Assembly: GCA_963931635.1 (NCBI GenBank)
Contig: OZ007034.1
Coordinates: 248,001-312,000, forward strand
DNA: 64,000 bases
Source: Caccoplasma sp905210875
GTDB lineage: Bacteria; Bacteroidota; Bacteroidia; Bacteroidales; UBA11471
Direction of reading: 5' to 3'
Position numbers and translations under genes: made by a program. A model generated the notes under the pieces. The model was not told the origin of the DNA and did no database searches. It worked only from the letters and a program-made list of their open reading frames with translations. Numbering within the stretch: position 1 is the stretch's first letter; every line of letters begins with the position of its first letter. Positions 8,122 through 16,457 of this stretch are shown here, piece by piece.

Positions 8122-9462
8122 ATGAAATCCCTCCTCATCGCCTTCATCGGACTATTTGCCATAGGTGCGAGCTACGCCGTACCCAAAGGCTTACCCCAAA
8201 GCGAAAAACAACGGCTCATCGTAACCACCGACCTCGGAGGCACCGACCCCGACGATACCCAATCGATGATACACCTGCTGGTGTGCTCCAACATGATGGA
8301 CATAGAGGGGCTCATCAGCTCACAGGTATGGATGGACGACCCCGACAAGACCGGCAAGATAAAAGCCGTCGTCGAACAGTTTGGAGAGGTTCTGCCCCGC
8401 CTCCGGAAACACGCCGGCGGATACCCCGACCTCGACTACCTGCGCTCCATCACCCTGCGGGGACAGGAAAAATCGAATATGAGCGGTGTGGGTGAAGGCA
8501 AAGACTCTCCCGGTTCGGAACTCATCATCGCTGCCGTCGACAACCCCAAAGACCGCCGTCCGGTGTGGATCGCCGCCTGGGGAGGCATGAACACGCTGGC
8601 TCAGGCCCTCTGGAAGGTAAGCCGCACCCGCACCCCCGAAGAGGTGGAGGCATTTGTAAGCAAAATACGCATCTACGACATACTGGGACAGGACGATGCC
8701 GGCGCCTGGATTGCCAAGAATTTTCCGGACATCGTATACATACGCAACACACAGATATACGGATGGGGTCCGTCGGACGAATGGACAAAGAACAACATAC
8801 AGAACTGCCTCCCGCTGGGTAAGCATTACCCCGACCGGGTATGGGCTACCGAAGGCGACTCTCCCTCGTTTTTCTATGTCTATGCCAACGGCCTGAACGT
8901 GCCCGAACATATCGACTACGGCGGCTGGGGCGGACGCTTCTCGCTGACCAAAACCAGTGGAATACGCGGCATGGACTTCATCGTGCGCAACGGAAAAGAC
9001 GAGACACAATACGACCCCTATTACATGCACCCGAGCGCACCGGAAGGCATACAGGCCATCAACCGATGGCGCCAGCACATCTGGAACGATTTTGCCGCCC
9101 GCATGGCGTGGACAACCACCGATGATTATGCCGAAGCCAACCACCACCCCGTAGCCGTGATACAGCGCGACCGCTCGCTCCGGTGCATCTACCGCACAGC
9201 CCGGCCCGGAGAGGAGTTACGCTTCGACGCATCGAAGTCGCACGACCCCGACGGCGACCGGCTCGGCTATCGGTGGTCGGTCTACAAGGAGCCGAGTTCA
9301 TACAAGAACACGGTACCTCTCTCCGGCGACACAACCGCCCGCTGCCAGTTGACGATACCCGACGATGCCGCCGGAAAAACCATACACCTCATTCTCGAAG
9401 TAACCGACGATGGCACCCCCTCACTGACAGCCTACCGGCGAGTCGTCATCGAGGTCGAATGA
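8122..9462 (+). CDS. Secreted Sde182-type nucleoside-hydrolase-like protein (DUF1593)
   Basis: 446 aa from the ATG at 8122, which begins a clean signal peptide (MKSLLIAFIGLFAIGASYA); an upstream in-frame ATG at 8062 falls inside the secG terminator and is unlikely. Residues ~30-330 match the nucleoside-hydrolase-like fold: TDLGGTDPDDTQS gives the Asp cluster that binds calcium and ribose in true nucleoside hydrolases. The C-terminal ~85 residues form an Ig-like beta-sandwich (FDASKSHDPDGDRLGYRW). Relatives were first noted in carbohydrate-degrading bacteria; the substrate is not established, so a periplasmic or surface glycosidase-like role is inference. It stands alone between two terminators. 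Confidence 0.85.
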   Translation: MKSLLIAFIGLFAIGASYAVPKGLPQSEKQRLIVTTDLGGTDPDDTQSMIHLLVCSNMMDIEGLISSQVWMDDPDKTGKIKAVVEQFGEVLPRLRKHAGGYPDLDYLRSITLRGQEKSNMSGVGEGKDSPGSELIIAAVDNPKDRRPVWIAAWGGMNTLAQALWKVSRTRTPEEVEAFVSKIRIYDILGQDDAGAWIAKNFPDIVYIRNTQIYGWGPSDEWTKNNIQNCLPLGKHYPDRVWATEGDSPSFFYVYANGLNVPEHIDYGGWGGRFSLTKTSGIRGMDFIVRNGKDETQYDPYYMHPSAPEGIQAINRWRQHIWNDFAARMAWTTTDDYAEANHHPVAVIQRDRSLRCIYRTARPGEELRFDASKSHDPDGDRLGYRWSVYKEPSSYKNTVPLSGDTTARCQLTIPDDAAGKTIHLILEVTDDGTPSLTAYRRVVIEVE

Positions 9463-9507
9463 CGGCAGGACAAGCCACAGACAGGACACACCGCGGCCCA
9501 CAATACC

Positions 9508-9610
9508 CCAAAAGAAAGGAGCCTGATTCCCATCAGGCTCCTTCTTACACACTACATTATTATTAAACCCAAATCCTATTATAATATCAAGTATGGCTTT
9601 GCTTGTCTTG
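9508..9610 (-). ncRNA. Candidate small RNA, about 100 nt
   Basis: On the minus strand an exact promoter core TATCTTTG (plus coordinates 9617-9624) has a TTG exactly 20 bases upstream (9645-9647). About 95 bases downstream lies a hairpin (9516-9526 with 9533-9543) followed on this strand by a TTTCTTTT tract. The predicted RNA also has a 5-prime hairpin built from TATCAAG and CTTGATA. No credible ORF starts inside it. Ends are estimates: the 5-prime end assumes start about 7 bases after the core. I do not recognise an RNA family. Confidence 0.4.
9516..9543. terminator. Terminator hairpin, shared or minus-strand
   Basis: An 11-bp perfect stem (AAGGAGCCTGA and its inverse) with a 6-base loop. 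On the minus strand a T-rich tract follows, which favours ending the candidate small RNA; on the plus strand it could also end the Sde182-type gene, though the following tract (CTTACACAC) is poor. Confidence 0.75.
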
Positions 9611-9770
9611 ATACCACAAAGATAGAGGAGAACCGTTCCACGGACAATACCCACATTTGGTGATTTACTACGGCCGGCTCCCTACTATTATGTAGAAAGG
9701 ATACAAAACAGACTTTTGACAGCATAGGTAGCCAACAAAAAACTTTTTTCAAAAAAAATCTGGAATTCTC

Positions 9771-9801
9771 TTGCTTTTATCTTTTACACTCACTATTTTT
9801 G
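9771..9801 (+). promoter_or_regulatory. Promoter of the trp operon
   Basis: TTG at 9771-9773 and an exact TAnnTTTG core (TATTTTTG) at 9794-9801, separated by 20 bases. Transcription would start near 9808, about 24 bases before the leader peptide and 210 before trpB. The rest of the gap 9625-9770 shows nothing I can name. Confidence 0.75.
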
Positions 9802-9831
9802 CTGCCGTAACAAAACAGAAAAAAGAAACTC

Positions 9832-9894
9832 ATGTACACTTTTACACAAAACAATTTTTGGTGGTGGCTCTGCTTACAACAACATTTGTCGTAA
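9832..9894 (+). CDS. trpL: trp operon leader peptide with three consecutive Trp codons
   Basis: A 20-codon ORF that starts with ATG, contains TGG TGG TGG at 9859-9867 (residues 10-12) and stops with TAA at 9892-9894. Three adjacent Trp codons in so short an ORF, directly in front of trpB and an intrinsic terminator, is the hallmark of ribosome-mediated attenuation. When charged tRNA-Trp is scarce the ribosome should stall at these codons. It is too short for routine gene calling. The peptide itself probably has no function after synthesis. Confidence 0.85.
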   Translation: MYTFTQNNFWWWLCLQQHLS

Positions 9895-9972
9895 GGAGAT
9901 GCGCCTTGTATTTGTGTAAATAAAAGAATATCGTCAGAGAAGGCCCGTCGTAATTACGACGGGCCTTTTTTC
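9863..9972 (+). promoter_or_regulatory. trp attenuator (pause, antiterminator and terminator segments)
   Basis: Segment 3:4 is a perfect 14-bp palindromic terminator stem (9940-9953 with 9954-9967) followed by TTTTT. Segment 2, GATGCGCCTT at 9898-9907 just after the leader stop codon, can pair with AAGGCCCGTC at 9940-9949 (nine of ten positions, one of them a wobble), giving an antiterminator. Segment 1, in and just after the Trp codons (GGTG at 9863-9866 and CTC at 9868-9870), can pair with CGCC and GAG inside segment 2 and its flank. A further hairpin at 9873-9895 (CTTACAACAA with TTGTCGTAAG, one mismatch) covers the end of the leader ORF. The pairings were found by eye. Confidence 0.75.
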
Positions 9973-10017
9973 TATGTCTTCCAGTCAGCCAAATCAAAAA
10001 ACAAAACCAGCATAAAG

Positions 10018-11199
10018 ATGAAAACCTACCACGTAAACAAAGAGGGATACTACGGCGAGTTCGGTGGTGCCTACGTTCCCGAAATTCTCCACCGCTGTGT
10101 CGAAGAGCTGCAAAATGTCTATCTCGATGTACTCGAAAGCGAATCGTTCCGGAGCGAGTACGACAACCTGCTGCGCAACTATGTAGGGCGCCCCTCACCT
10201 CTCTACCTGGCACAACGGCTGTCGGAAAAATACGGTTGTAAAATCTACCTCAAACGCGAAGACCTCAATCACACCGGCGCACACAAAATCAACAACGCCA
10301 TAGGTCAGGTACTGCTTGCCCGCCGCATGGGAAAGAGCCGCATCATTGCCGAGACGGGAGCCGGTCAGCACGGAGTGGCCACCGCCACGGTATGTGCCCT
10401 CATGGGCATGGAGTGCATCGTGTACATGGGGCAGACCGACGTCGAACGCCAACATATCAACGTCGAGAAGATGCGAATGCTCGGCGCCACGGTGCAGCCC
10501 GTCACCTCGGGAAACATGACCCTGAAAGACGCCACCAACGAAGCAATCCGCGACTGGTGCTGCCACCCGTCGGATACCTACTACGTCATCGGCTCGACCG
10601 TAGGGCCACACCCCTACCCCGACATGGTGGCCCGTCTGCAATCGGTCATCAGCGAAGAGATACGCAAACAACTGCTGCAACAGGAGGGACGCGAATACCC
10701 CGACTACCTCATGGCCTGCGTAGGGGGTGGCAGCAACGCGGCCGGTACCATCTACCACTATCTCGACGACGGACGGGTGAAAATCGTACTGGCCGAAGCC
10801 GGCGGCCTGGGCATCGACACGCCCATGTCGGCAGCCACCATACACCTGGGACGTAAAGGCATCATACACGGAGCCCGCACCCTGGTAATGCAGGACGAAG
10901 ACGGACAGATACAGGAGCCCTACTCCATCTCGGCCGGCCTCGACTATCCCGGCATAGGCCCCTTGCACGCCAACCTCGCCCACGAACGTCGCGCCACCGT
11001 ACTGGCCGTCAACGACGACGAGGCCCTGGCTGCCGCCTACGAACTGACCCGCCTCGAAGGCATCATTCCCGCCCTCGAATCGGCCCACGCACTGGGAGCC
11101 CTGGCAAAAATCGACTTCAAACCGTCCGACGTCGTCGTCCTCACCGTATCGGGCCGCGGCGACAAAGACATAGAGACTTACCTCAAACATCTGGCATAG
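10018..11199 (+). CDS. trpB: Tryptophan synthase beta chain
   Basis: 393 aa, full length for the family. It joins indole and L-serine to make L-tryptophan using PLP. Lys90 in HTGAHKINNA is the Schiff-base lysine, Glu and Gly motifs ETGAGQHG follow, and the phosphate-binding GGGSNA loop lies near residue 235. The N-terminus YGEFGGAYVPE is typical of the TrpB1 class that works with TrpA. It is the first structural gene of the operon, ahead of trpE, as in many Bacteroidetes; being first may give it the largest share of message. trpE starts 2 bases after its stop. Confidence 0.97.
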   Translation: MKTYHVNKEGYYGEFGGAYVPEILHRCVEELQNVYLDVLESESFRSEYDNLLRNYVGRPSPLYLAQRLSEKYGCKIYLKREDLNHTGAHKINNAIGQVLLARRMGKSRIIAETGAGQHGVATATVCALMGMECIVYMGQTDVERQHINVEKMRMLGATVQPVTSGNMTLKDATNEAIRDWCCHPSDTYYVIGSTVGPHPYPDMVARLQSVISEEIRKQLLQQEGREYPDYLMACVGGGSNAAGTIYHYLDDGRVKIVLAEAGGLGIDTPMSAATIHLGRKGIIHGARTLVMQDEDGQIQEPYSISAGLDYPGIGPLHANLAHERRATVLAVNDDEALAAAYELTRLEGIIPALESAHALGALAKIDFKPSDVVVLTVSGRGDKDIETYLKHLA

Positions 11200-11201
11200 A
11201 C

Positions 11202-12602
11202 ATGAAACCCTTCTGCTACAAAATCGGTCATAAACTGATGCTCGGCGACCTGTACACGCCGGTAAGCACCTATCTCAAAGTACGCGACTTCTTCTCACAA
11301 AGCGCCCTGATGGAGAGCGCCGACTACCACGGTGGCGAAAACAACCGTTCGTTCATCGGCCTGCACCCCATCGCCAGCATCGGCATCAACCGCGGCAAAG
11401 CCACCCTGCGCTACCCCGACGACACGGTCGTGGAACACGACATTACCGAGAGCTACCGCTGCGAAGATGCCCTCAACGAATTTCTCGGAGCCTTCCGGCT
11501 CGAAGGTGAATTTCTCAACTACTGCGGCCTCTACGGATATACCTCGTTCAATGCCGTGCGCTATTTTGAGAACATACCCATCGCCGACGAGTGCGACGAA
11601 CGCAACGATGCCCCCGACCTGCTCTACATTCTCTACAAGTATCTCATCGTCTTCAACGACTTCAAGCACGAAATGGTGCTACTCGAACTGGTGGGCGAAA
11701 ACGAGACCAGCACCATGGATACTCTCGAAAAGGCTGTCGAGAACCGCAACTACACCTCTTATGAATTTCACGCCGTAGGGCCCACCACCAGCACGCTGAC
11801 CGACGACCAGCACCGCGAGAATATACGGCGGGGTATCGCCCACTGTATGCGGGGCGATGTGTTCCAGATTGTTCTCTCGCGCCGCTTCACCCAATCGTTC
11901 GTGGGCGACGACTTCAAGCTCTACCGCGCCCTGCGGAGCATCAACCCCTCGCCCTATCTCTTCTACTTCGACTTCGGCGGGTTCCGCATCTTCGGCTCCT
12001 CGCCCGAGACCCACTGCCGCATCGAAGGCCGGCGGGCCTTCATCGACCCCATAGCGGGCACGACACGCCGCACGGGCAACAGCGAAAAAGATGCCGCACT
12101 GGCAGCCGCTCTCCGAGCCGACCCGAAAGAGAATGCCGAGCACGTCATGCTTGTCGACCTGGCCCGCAACGACCTGAGCCGCAACTGCCATAACGTGAAG
12201 GTCGACTTCTACAAGGAGACGCAGTATTACAGCCACGTCATCCACCTCGTGAGCCGGGTAAGCGGCCGGCTCGACACCGATGCCGACCCGATAAAAACCT
12301 TTATCGACACCTTTCCTGCCGGCACACTCTCGGGAGCGCCCAAGGTACGGGCCATGCAACTCATCAACCGCTACGAACCGCACTCGCGCGGTGCCTACGG
12401 CGGCTGCATCGGATTCATCGGGTTCGACGGCAGCCTCAACCAGGCCATCACCATCCGCACCTTCGTGAGCCGCAACAACGAACTGTGGTTCCAGGCCGGC
12501 GGCGGTATCGTAGCCAAAAGCGACGTCGAGAACGAATTGCAGGAAGTAAACAACAAACTCGGCGCCTTGAAAAAAGCCATCGAAATGGCCGAACGTCTCT
12601 AA
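11202..12602 (+). CDS. trpE: Anthranilate synthase component I
   Basis: 466 aa. It converts chorismate and ammonia (from TrpG) to anthranilate, the committed step. The C-terminal chorismate-binding domain is complete: IVLSRRF, SPETHCRIEGRRAFIDPIAGT, HVMLVDLARNDL and FPAGTLSGAPKVRAM are all recognisable. The N-terminal half contains an ESADYHG segment in the region that binds the feedback inhibitor tryptophan in other TrpE proteins. It begins 2 bases after trpB, so translation is probably coupled. Confidence 0.96.
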   Translation: MKPFCYKIGHKLMLGDLYTPVSTYLKVRDFFSQSALMESADYHGGENNRSFIGLHPIASIGINRGKATLRYPDDTVVEHDITESYRCEDALNEFLGAFRLEGEFLNYCGLYGYTSFNAVRYFENIPIADECDERNDAPDLLYILYKYLIVFNDFKHEMVLLELVGENETSTMDTLEKAVENRNYTSYEFHAVGPTTSTLTDDQHRENIRRGIAHCMRGDVFQIVLSRRFTQSFVGDDFKLYRALRSINPSPYLFYFDFGGFRIFGSSPETHCRIEGRRAFIDPIAGTTRRTGNSEKDAALAAALRADPKENAEHVMLVDLARNDLSRNCHNVKVDFYKETQYYSHVIHLVSRVSGRLDTDADPIKTFIDTFPAGTLSGAPKVRAMQLINRYEPHSRGAYGGCIGFIGFDGSLNQAITIRTFVSRNNELWFQAGGGIVAKSDVENELQEVNNKLGALKKAIEMAERL

Positions 12603-12623
12603 CTTCACCTAAATAACGACACA

Positions 12624-13187
12624 ATGAAAACCGTCATCATAGACAATTACGACTCGTTTACCTACAACCTGCGGCACCTGGTGAGGGAGCTTGGTTCCGA
12701 AACCGAGGTCCTCAGAAACGATGCCTTCACTCTTGACGAACTCGACCGGTACGATAAAATCATTCTCTCGCCGGGCCCCGGCATACCGCAGGAAGCCGGC
12801 CTCATGCCCGCCGTTATCGAACGCTATGCCGGTGTGAAACCCATCTTGGGGGTCTGCCTGGGCCATCAGGCCATCGGCGAGGCTTTCGGGGCGAAACTGC
12901 GCAACCTCAGCGAGGTATTTCATGGCGTACAGACTCCCGTAACGCTGCTCGGCAACGACTACATCTTTGCCGGACTGGAAGCCGAAATCGCCGTAGGTCG
13001 CTACCACTCGTGGGTGGTCGATGCCGACACCTTGCCCGACTGTCTCGAAGTCACGGCCGTCAGCCACGAAGGGCTCATCATGGCTCTGCGCCACAAAAGC
13101 TACGACATACACGGCATACAGTTTCACCCCGAATCGGTACTCACACCGCAAGGGAAAAAGATAATTGCACAATTCCTTAACGCATGA
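12624..13187 (+). CDS. trpG: Anthranilate synthase component II (glutamine amidotransferase)
   Basis: 187 aa, a class I glutamine amidotransferase without fusion to TrpD. Cys78 in GVCLGHQAIGEAFG is the nucleophile; the His-Glu pair is in QFHPES near the C-terminus. It hydrolyses glutamine and feeds ammonia to TrpE. The alternative role, PabA for folate, cannot be excluded by sequence alone and many bacteria share one subunit; position inside the trp operon favours TrpG or a shared subunit. Confidence 0.95.
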   Translation: MKTVIIDNYDSFTYNLRHLVRELGSETEVLRNDAFTLDELDRYDKIILSPGPGIPQEAGLMPAVIERYAGVKPILGVCLGHQAIGEAFGAKLRNLSEVFHGVQTPVTLLGNDYIFAGLEAEIAVGRYHSWVVDADTLPDCLEVTAVSHEGLIMALRHKSYDIHGIQFHPESVLTPQGKKIIAQFLNA

Positions 13188-13194
13188 TACACCC

Positions 13195-14190
13195 ATGAAA
13201 GCTATACTCCTCCGACTTTTCAATCACGAGATTCTTTCCCGCGAAGAATCGAAACAACTGCTCCTCGGCATCACGCGGGGAGAGTACAACGAAGCTCAGA
13301 TAGCCGCCCTGCTCACGGTCTACAAAATGCGGTCGGTCTCGGTCGACGAGCTTATCGGATTCCGAGAGGCCCTGCTCGAAACCCGCGTACGCATCGACCT
13401 GAGCGACTTTGCGCCCATCGACATCGTAGGGACGGGCGGCGACGGCAAGAACACCTTCAACATATCGACCTGCGCCTGTTTTGTCGTGGCGGGGGCCGGA
13501 TACAAGGTGGCCAAGCACGGCAACTACGGCGCCACCTCGGTGAGCGGTGCCAGCAATGTCATCGAACAGCACGGCGTAAGATTCAGCAACGACGAGAGCC
13601 GCCTGCGCCGCTCCATCGAGCAGTGCAACATCGCCTACCTGCACGCTCCGCTCTTCAACCCGGCCATGAAGAGTGTAGCGCCTACCCGCAAGGCCTTGCA
13701 GGTAGGTACCCTCTTCAACCTGCTCGGACCGCTGGTGAACCCGGCTCTCCCACCCAACCAACTGCTGGGCGTGGCCAATCTCGGACTGATGCGTCTGTAC
13801 GCGCAGGTGTTCCAGGCACTGGGCATGGAATTTGCCGTAGTAACCAGCCTCGACGGCTACGACGAAATATCGCTCACCAACGAGTTCAAGGTCATCATGC
13901 GGCACTACGAGCGCATATACCGCCCCGAAGAGATGGGTATTCCGAGCCTGCAACCGCAAGAGCTGTTCGGCGGACACACCCCACAGGAGGCGGCCCGCAT
14001 CTTCGACAACGTACTCAACAACTGCGCCACCGGTCCGCAAAAAGACTGTGTACTCTACAACGCCGCTTTTGCCATTCAGATACTGGAACCGCAGAAACGC
14101 ATCGACGAATGCACGGCCATCGCCCGCGAATCGCTCGAAAGCGGAAAGGCTCTCGCCACCCTGAAAAAATTCATCGACCTCAACAGTTAA
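13195..14190 (+). CDS. trpD: Anthranilate phosphoribosyltransferase
   Basis: 331 aa from the ATG at 13195; the frame is open ten codons further upstream, but that would overlap trpG and give an N-terminus unlike the family (MKAILLRLFNHEILS is typical). The PRPP/anthranilate site GTGGDGKNTFNIST and the KHGNYGATSVSGASNVIE block are intact. It transfers phosphoribose from PRPP to anthranilate. It lies 7 bases after trpG. Confidence 0.96.
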   Translation: MKAILLRLFNHEILSREESKQLLLGITRGEYNEAQIAALLTVYKMRSVSVDELIGFREALLETRVRIDLSDFAPIDIVGTGGDGKNTFNISTCACFVVAGAGYKVAKHGNYGATSVSGASNVIEQHGVRFSNDESRLRRSIEQCNIAYLHAPLFNPAMKSVAPTRKALQVGTLFNLLGPLVNPALPPNQLLGVANLGLMRLYAQVFQALGMEFAVVTSLDGYDEISLTNEFKVIMRHYERIYRPEEMGIPSLQPQELFGGHTPQEAARIFDNVLNNCATGPQKDCVLYNAAFAIQILEPQKRIDECTAIARESLESGKALATLKKFIDLNS

Positions 14191-14195
14191 TTCCC

Positions 14196-14978
14196 ATGAC
14201 CGATATTCTCGATACCATCATCGCAGCCAAACGGCAGGAGATAGCGTCGCTCCGCGCCATTGTCGACATCGACATGCTGATAGAAAACAGCTCGACTCCA
14301 CGCCCTTTCCGCAGTATGCGCAAGGCGCTCGACGAGTCGTCGCACGGCATCATTGCCGAGTTCAAACGCAAATCTCCCTCAAAAGGGTGGATAAAGCCCG
14401 AAGGCGACAGCCGCAGCCTCCCCGCCGACTACGAACACAACGGTGCCGCGGCGCTGTCGATACTCACCGACACCCCCTTCTTCGGCGGCTCGTTGCGCGA
14501 CATCGCCATGGCACGCCCCCATACCTCCCGGCCCATTTTGCGCAAAGATTTCATCATCGACGAATACCAGCTCTACCAGGCACGCATCATCGGTGCCGAT
14601 GCCGTGCTGCTCATCGCTGCCGCTCTCGACCCGAGAGATTGCCGGCAACTGGCGGCCAAAGCCCACGAACTCGGGCTGGAAACGCTGCTCGAAATTCACG
14701 ACGAAAAGGAACTCGACCACCTGTGTGAAGAAATCGACATGGTAGGGGTGAACAACCGCCACCTGGGCACCTTCCATACCGATGTCGAAAACTCTTTCCG
14801 GCTTGCCGAACAGCTGCCGGGAGAGATGTTGAAAATCTCGGAGAGCGGCATTGCCCGCCCCGAAACGGTCGTTGCCCTGCGGCAAGCCGGTTTCAAGGGT
14901 TTTCTCATCGGCGAGACATTCATGCGCATCGACAATCCGGGCGAGGCACTGTACCATTTTATCGAACAGCTCTCATGA
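14196..14978 (+). CDS. trpC: Indole-3-glycerol-phosphate synthase
   Basis: 260 aa from the ATG at 14196; a much longer open frame upstream overlaps trpD and is a shadow. The catalytic AEFKRKSPSKG segment (Lys and Glu of the (beta/alpha)8 barrel), LRKDFIIDEYQ and VGVNNRHLGTF are present. It closes the ring of CdRP to form indoleglycerol phosphate. Not fused to TrpF. Its stop overlaps the trpF start by 4 bases (ATGA), which implies translational coupling. Confidence 0.96.
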   Translation: MTDILDTIIAAKRQEIASLRAIVDIDMLIENSSTPRPFRSMRKALDESSHGIIAEFKRKSPSKGWIKPEGDSRSLPADYEHNGAAALSILTDTPFFGGSLRDIAMARPHTSRPILRKDFIIDEYQLYQARIIGADAVLLIAAALDPRDCRQLAAKAHELGLETLLEIHDEKELDHLCEEIDMVGVNNRHLGTFHTDVENSFRLAEQLPGEMLKISESGIARPETVVALRQAGFKGFLIGETFMRIDNPGEALYHFIEQLS

Positions 14979-15583
14979 TTGTCAAAGTATGCGGTATGCG
15001 CGAGCCCGCCAACATTCGCGCCGTCGAAGAGTGTGGTGTCGACTGGATAGGATTTATCTTCTATCCCCGCTCACCGCGTTGCCTGACGGACAAACCTGCC
15101 TATCTGCCCCAAAAGGCCCGCCGCATCGGTGTATTTGTCGATGCTCCCCGCGAAGAGATTCTGCTCCGCGCGGCCGAATACGGTCTCTATGGCGTACAAC
15201 TGCATGGAAACGAGACACCCGACCTCTGCCGCGCGATGCAATCGGCCGGCTTCAAGGTCATCAAGGCTCTTCCGGCACAGGCCATCGACCGTTGTGCCGA
15301 CTACGAAGGGGTGTGCGACTACTTTCTCTTCGACTCGCCAACTTCACAGCACGGAGGCTCTGGTGTTGCTTTCGACTGGGCACAACTCGACCGATACCGG
15401 CTCTCCACCCCTTTCCTGCTCAGCGGCGGACTCGGACCCGAAAATCTCGCAGCACTGCTTCGCTGGAATCACCCGCAATGGGCCGGCATCGACCTCAACA
15501 GCCGCTTCGAACGGCAACCGGCCATAAAAGACGTGGAAAAACTGCAAGCGTATATCGCCCGTTTCCGCGCGCATAACTTCTAA
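14975..15583 (+). CDS. trpF: Phosphoribosylanthranilate isomerase
   Basis: 202 aa. The start VKVCGMREPANIRAVEECGVDWIG carries the catalytic Cys of the family (in KVCGM); the general-acid Asp lies in FDSPTSQHGGSG. It performs the Amadori rearrangement before TrpC. The start codon overlaps the trpC stop by 4 bases. Placing trpF after trpC and before trpA gives the order B-E-G-D-C-F-A, so the operon holds every step from chorismate to tryptophan. Confidence 0.95.
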   Translation: MIVKVCGMREPANIRAVEECGVDWIGFIFYPRSPRCLTDKPAYLPQKARRIGVFVDAPREEILLRAAEYGLYGVQLHGNETPDLCRAMQSAGFKVIKALPAQAIDRCADYEGVCDYFLFDSPTSQHGGSGVAFDWAQLDRYRLSTPFLLSGGLGPENLAALLRWNHPQWAGIDLNSRFERQPAIKDVEKLQAYIARFRAHNF

Positions 15584-15606
15584 CAACCCTTTTCAAATTC
15601 ACAACT

Positions 15607-16380
15607 ATGAACCGCATCAACCAACTATTCGACACCCAAAAGAGTAAGATACTCTCCATCTACTTCTGCGCCGGGCACCCTACGCTCGACAGCACCCGCT
15701 CTGTCATCAAAGCCCTCGAAAAGAACGGCATCGACATGATAGAGATAGGTATTCCGTTCAGCGACCCTATGGCCGACGGCCCCGTGATACAGGAGGCTGC
15801 CACCTGCGCCCTGCGCAACGGCATGAGCCTGAAACGGCTCTTCGACCAGCTCGAAGGTATTCGTCGGGAAGTAACCATTCCGCTCATACTGATGGGGTAT
15901 CTCAATCCCATCATGCAATTCGGGTTCGAAAACTTCTGCCGCCGCTGCCGGGAATGTGGCATCGACGGTGTCATCATTCCCGACCTGCCGTTCAAGGATT
16001 ACATGAATGATTTCAAGGCTACGGCCGAGGCATACGACATAAAGATGATTATGCTCATCACCCCCGAAACGAGCGAGGAGCGCATACGGCTCATCGATGA
16101 CCACACCGACGGTTTTATCTATATGGTATCGTCGGCAGCCATTACCGGCGCACAGAAAGACTTCAACGAGCAGAAACTGGCCTACTTCCGCCGCATCGAA
16201 GCCATGCAGCTACACACGCCGCGCATGATAGGATTCGGCATCTCCAACCGGCAGACATTCGAGGCGGCCTGCGCACATGCCTCCGGCACCATCATCGGTA
16301 GTCGGTTTGTCTCCCTACTCGACGAAGAGCGGGACCCCGAGCGGGCCATACAACGGTTGTTGGCTGCACTCAAAGAATAA
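15607..16380 (+). CDS. trpA: Tryptophan synthase alpha chain
   Basis: 257 aa, normal length. It cleaves indoleglycerol phosphate to indole, which is tunnelled to TrpB. The catalytic Glu is in MIEIGIPFSDPMADGPVIQ and the catalytic Asp in GVIIPDLPF; the phosphate-binding GFGIS and IIGSRFV segments follow. Last gene of the trp operon; a terminator hairpin follows within 25 bases. trpA and trpB being at opposite ends of the operon is unlike the enterobacterial order. Confidence 0.96.
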   Translation: MNRINQLFDTQKSKILSIYFCAGHPTLDSTRSVIKALEKNGIDMIEIGIPFSDPMADGPVIQEAATCALRNGMSLKRLFDQLEGIRREVTIPLILMGYLNPIMQFGFENFCRRCRECGIDGVIIPDLPFKDYMNDFKATAEAYDIKMIMLITPETSEERIRLIDDHTDGFIYMVSSAAITGAQKDFNEQKLAYFRRIEAMQLHTPRMIGFGISNRQTFEAACAHASGTIIGSRFVSLLDEERDPERAIQRLLAALKE

Positions 16381-16399
16381 ACGCAAACGATACAAGACT

Positions 16400-16434
16400 G
16401 CGGGCAGCACCGGAAGATTCCCGATGCTGCCCGC
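16400..16434. terminator. Terminator hairpin between trpA and the convergent gene
   Basis: A 10-bp perfect outer stem (GCGGGCAGCA at 16400-16409 with its inverse at 16425-16434) and an inner CGGAA/TTCC pairing. T-tracts on both sides are weak, so it may act as a bidirectional barrier between the convergent transcripts. Confidence 0.7.
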
Positions 16435-16457
16435 GGTAAGGCAAACTATTCTGCCGA

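Noticed and set aside
13623..14978. TrpC with a 190-residue extension
   Set aside because: The extension is a shadow of trpD; the TrpC start at 14196 is in the normal place.
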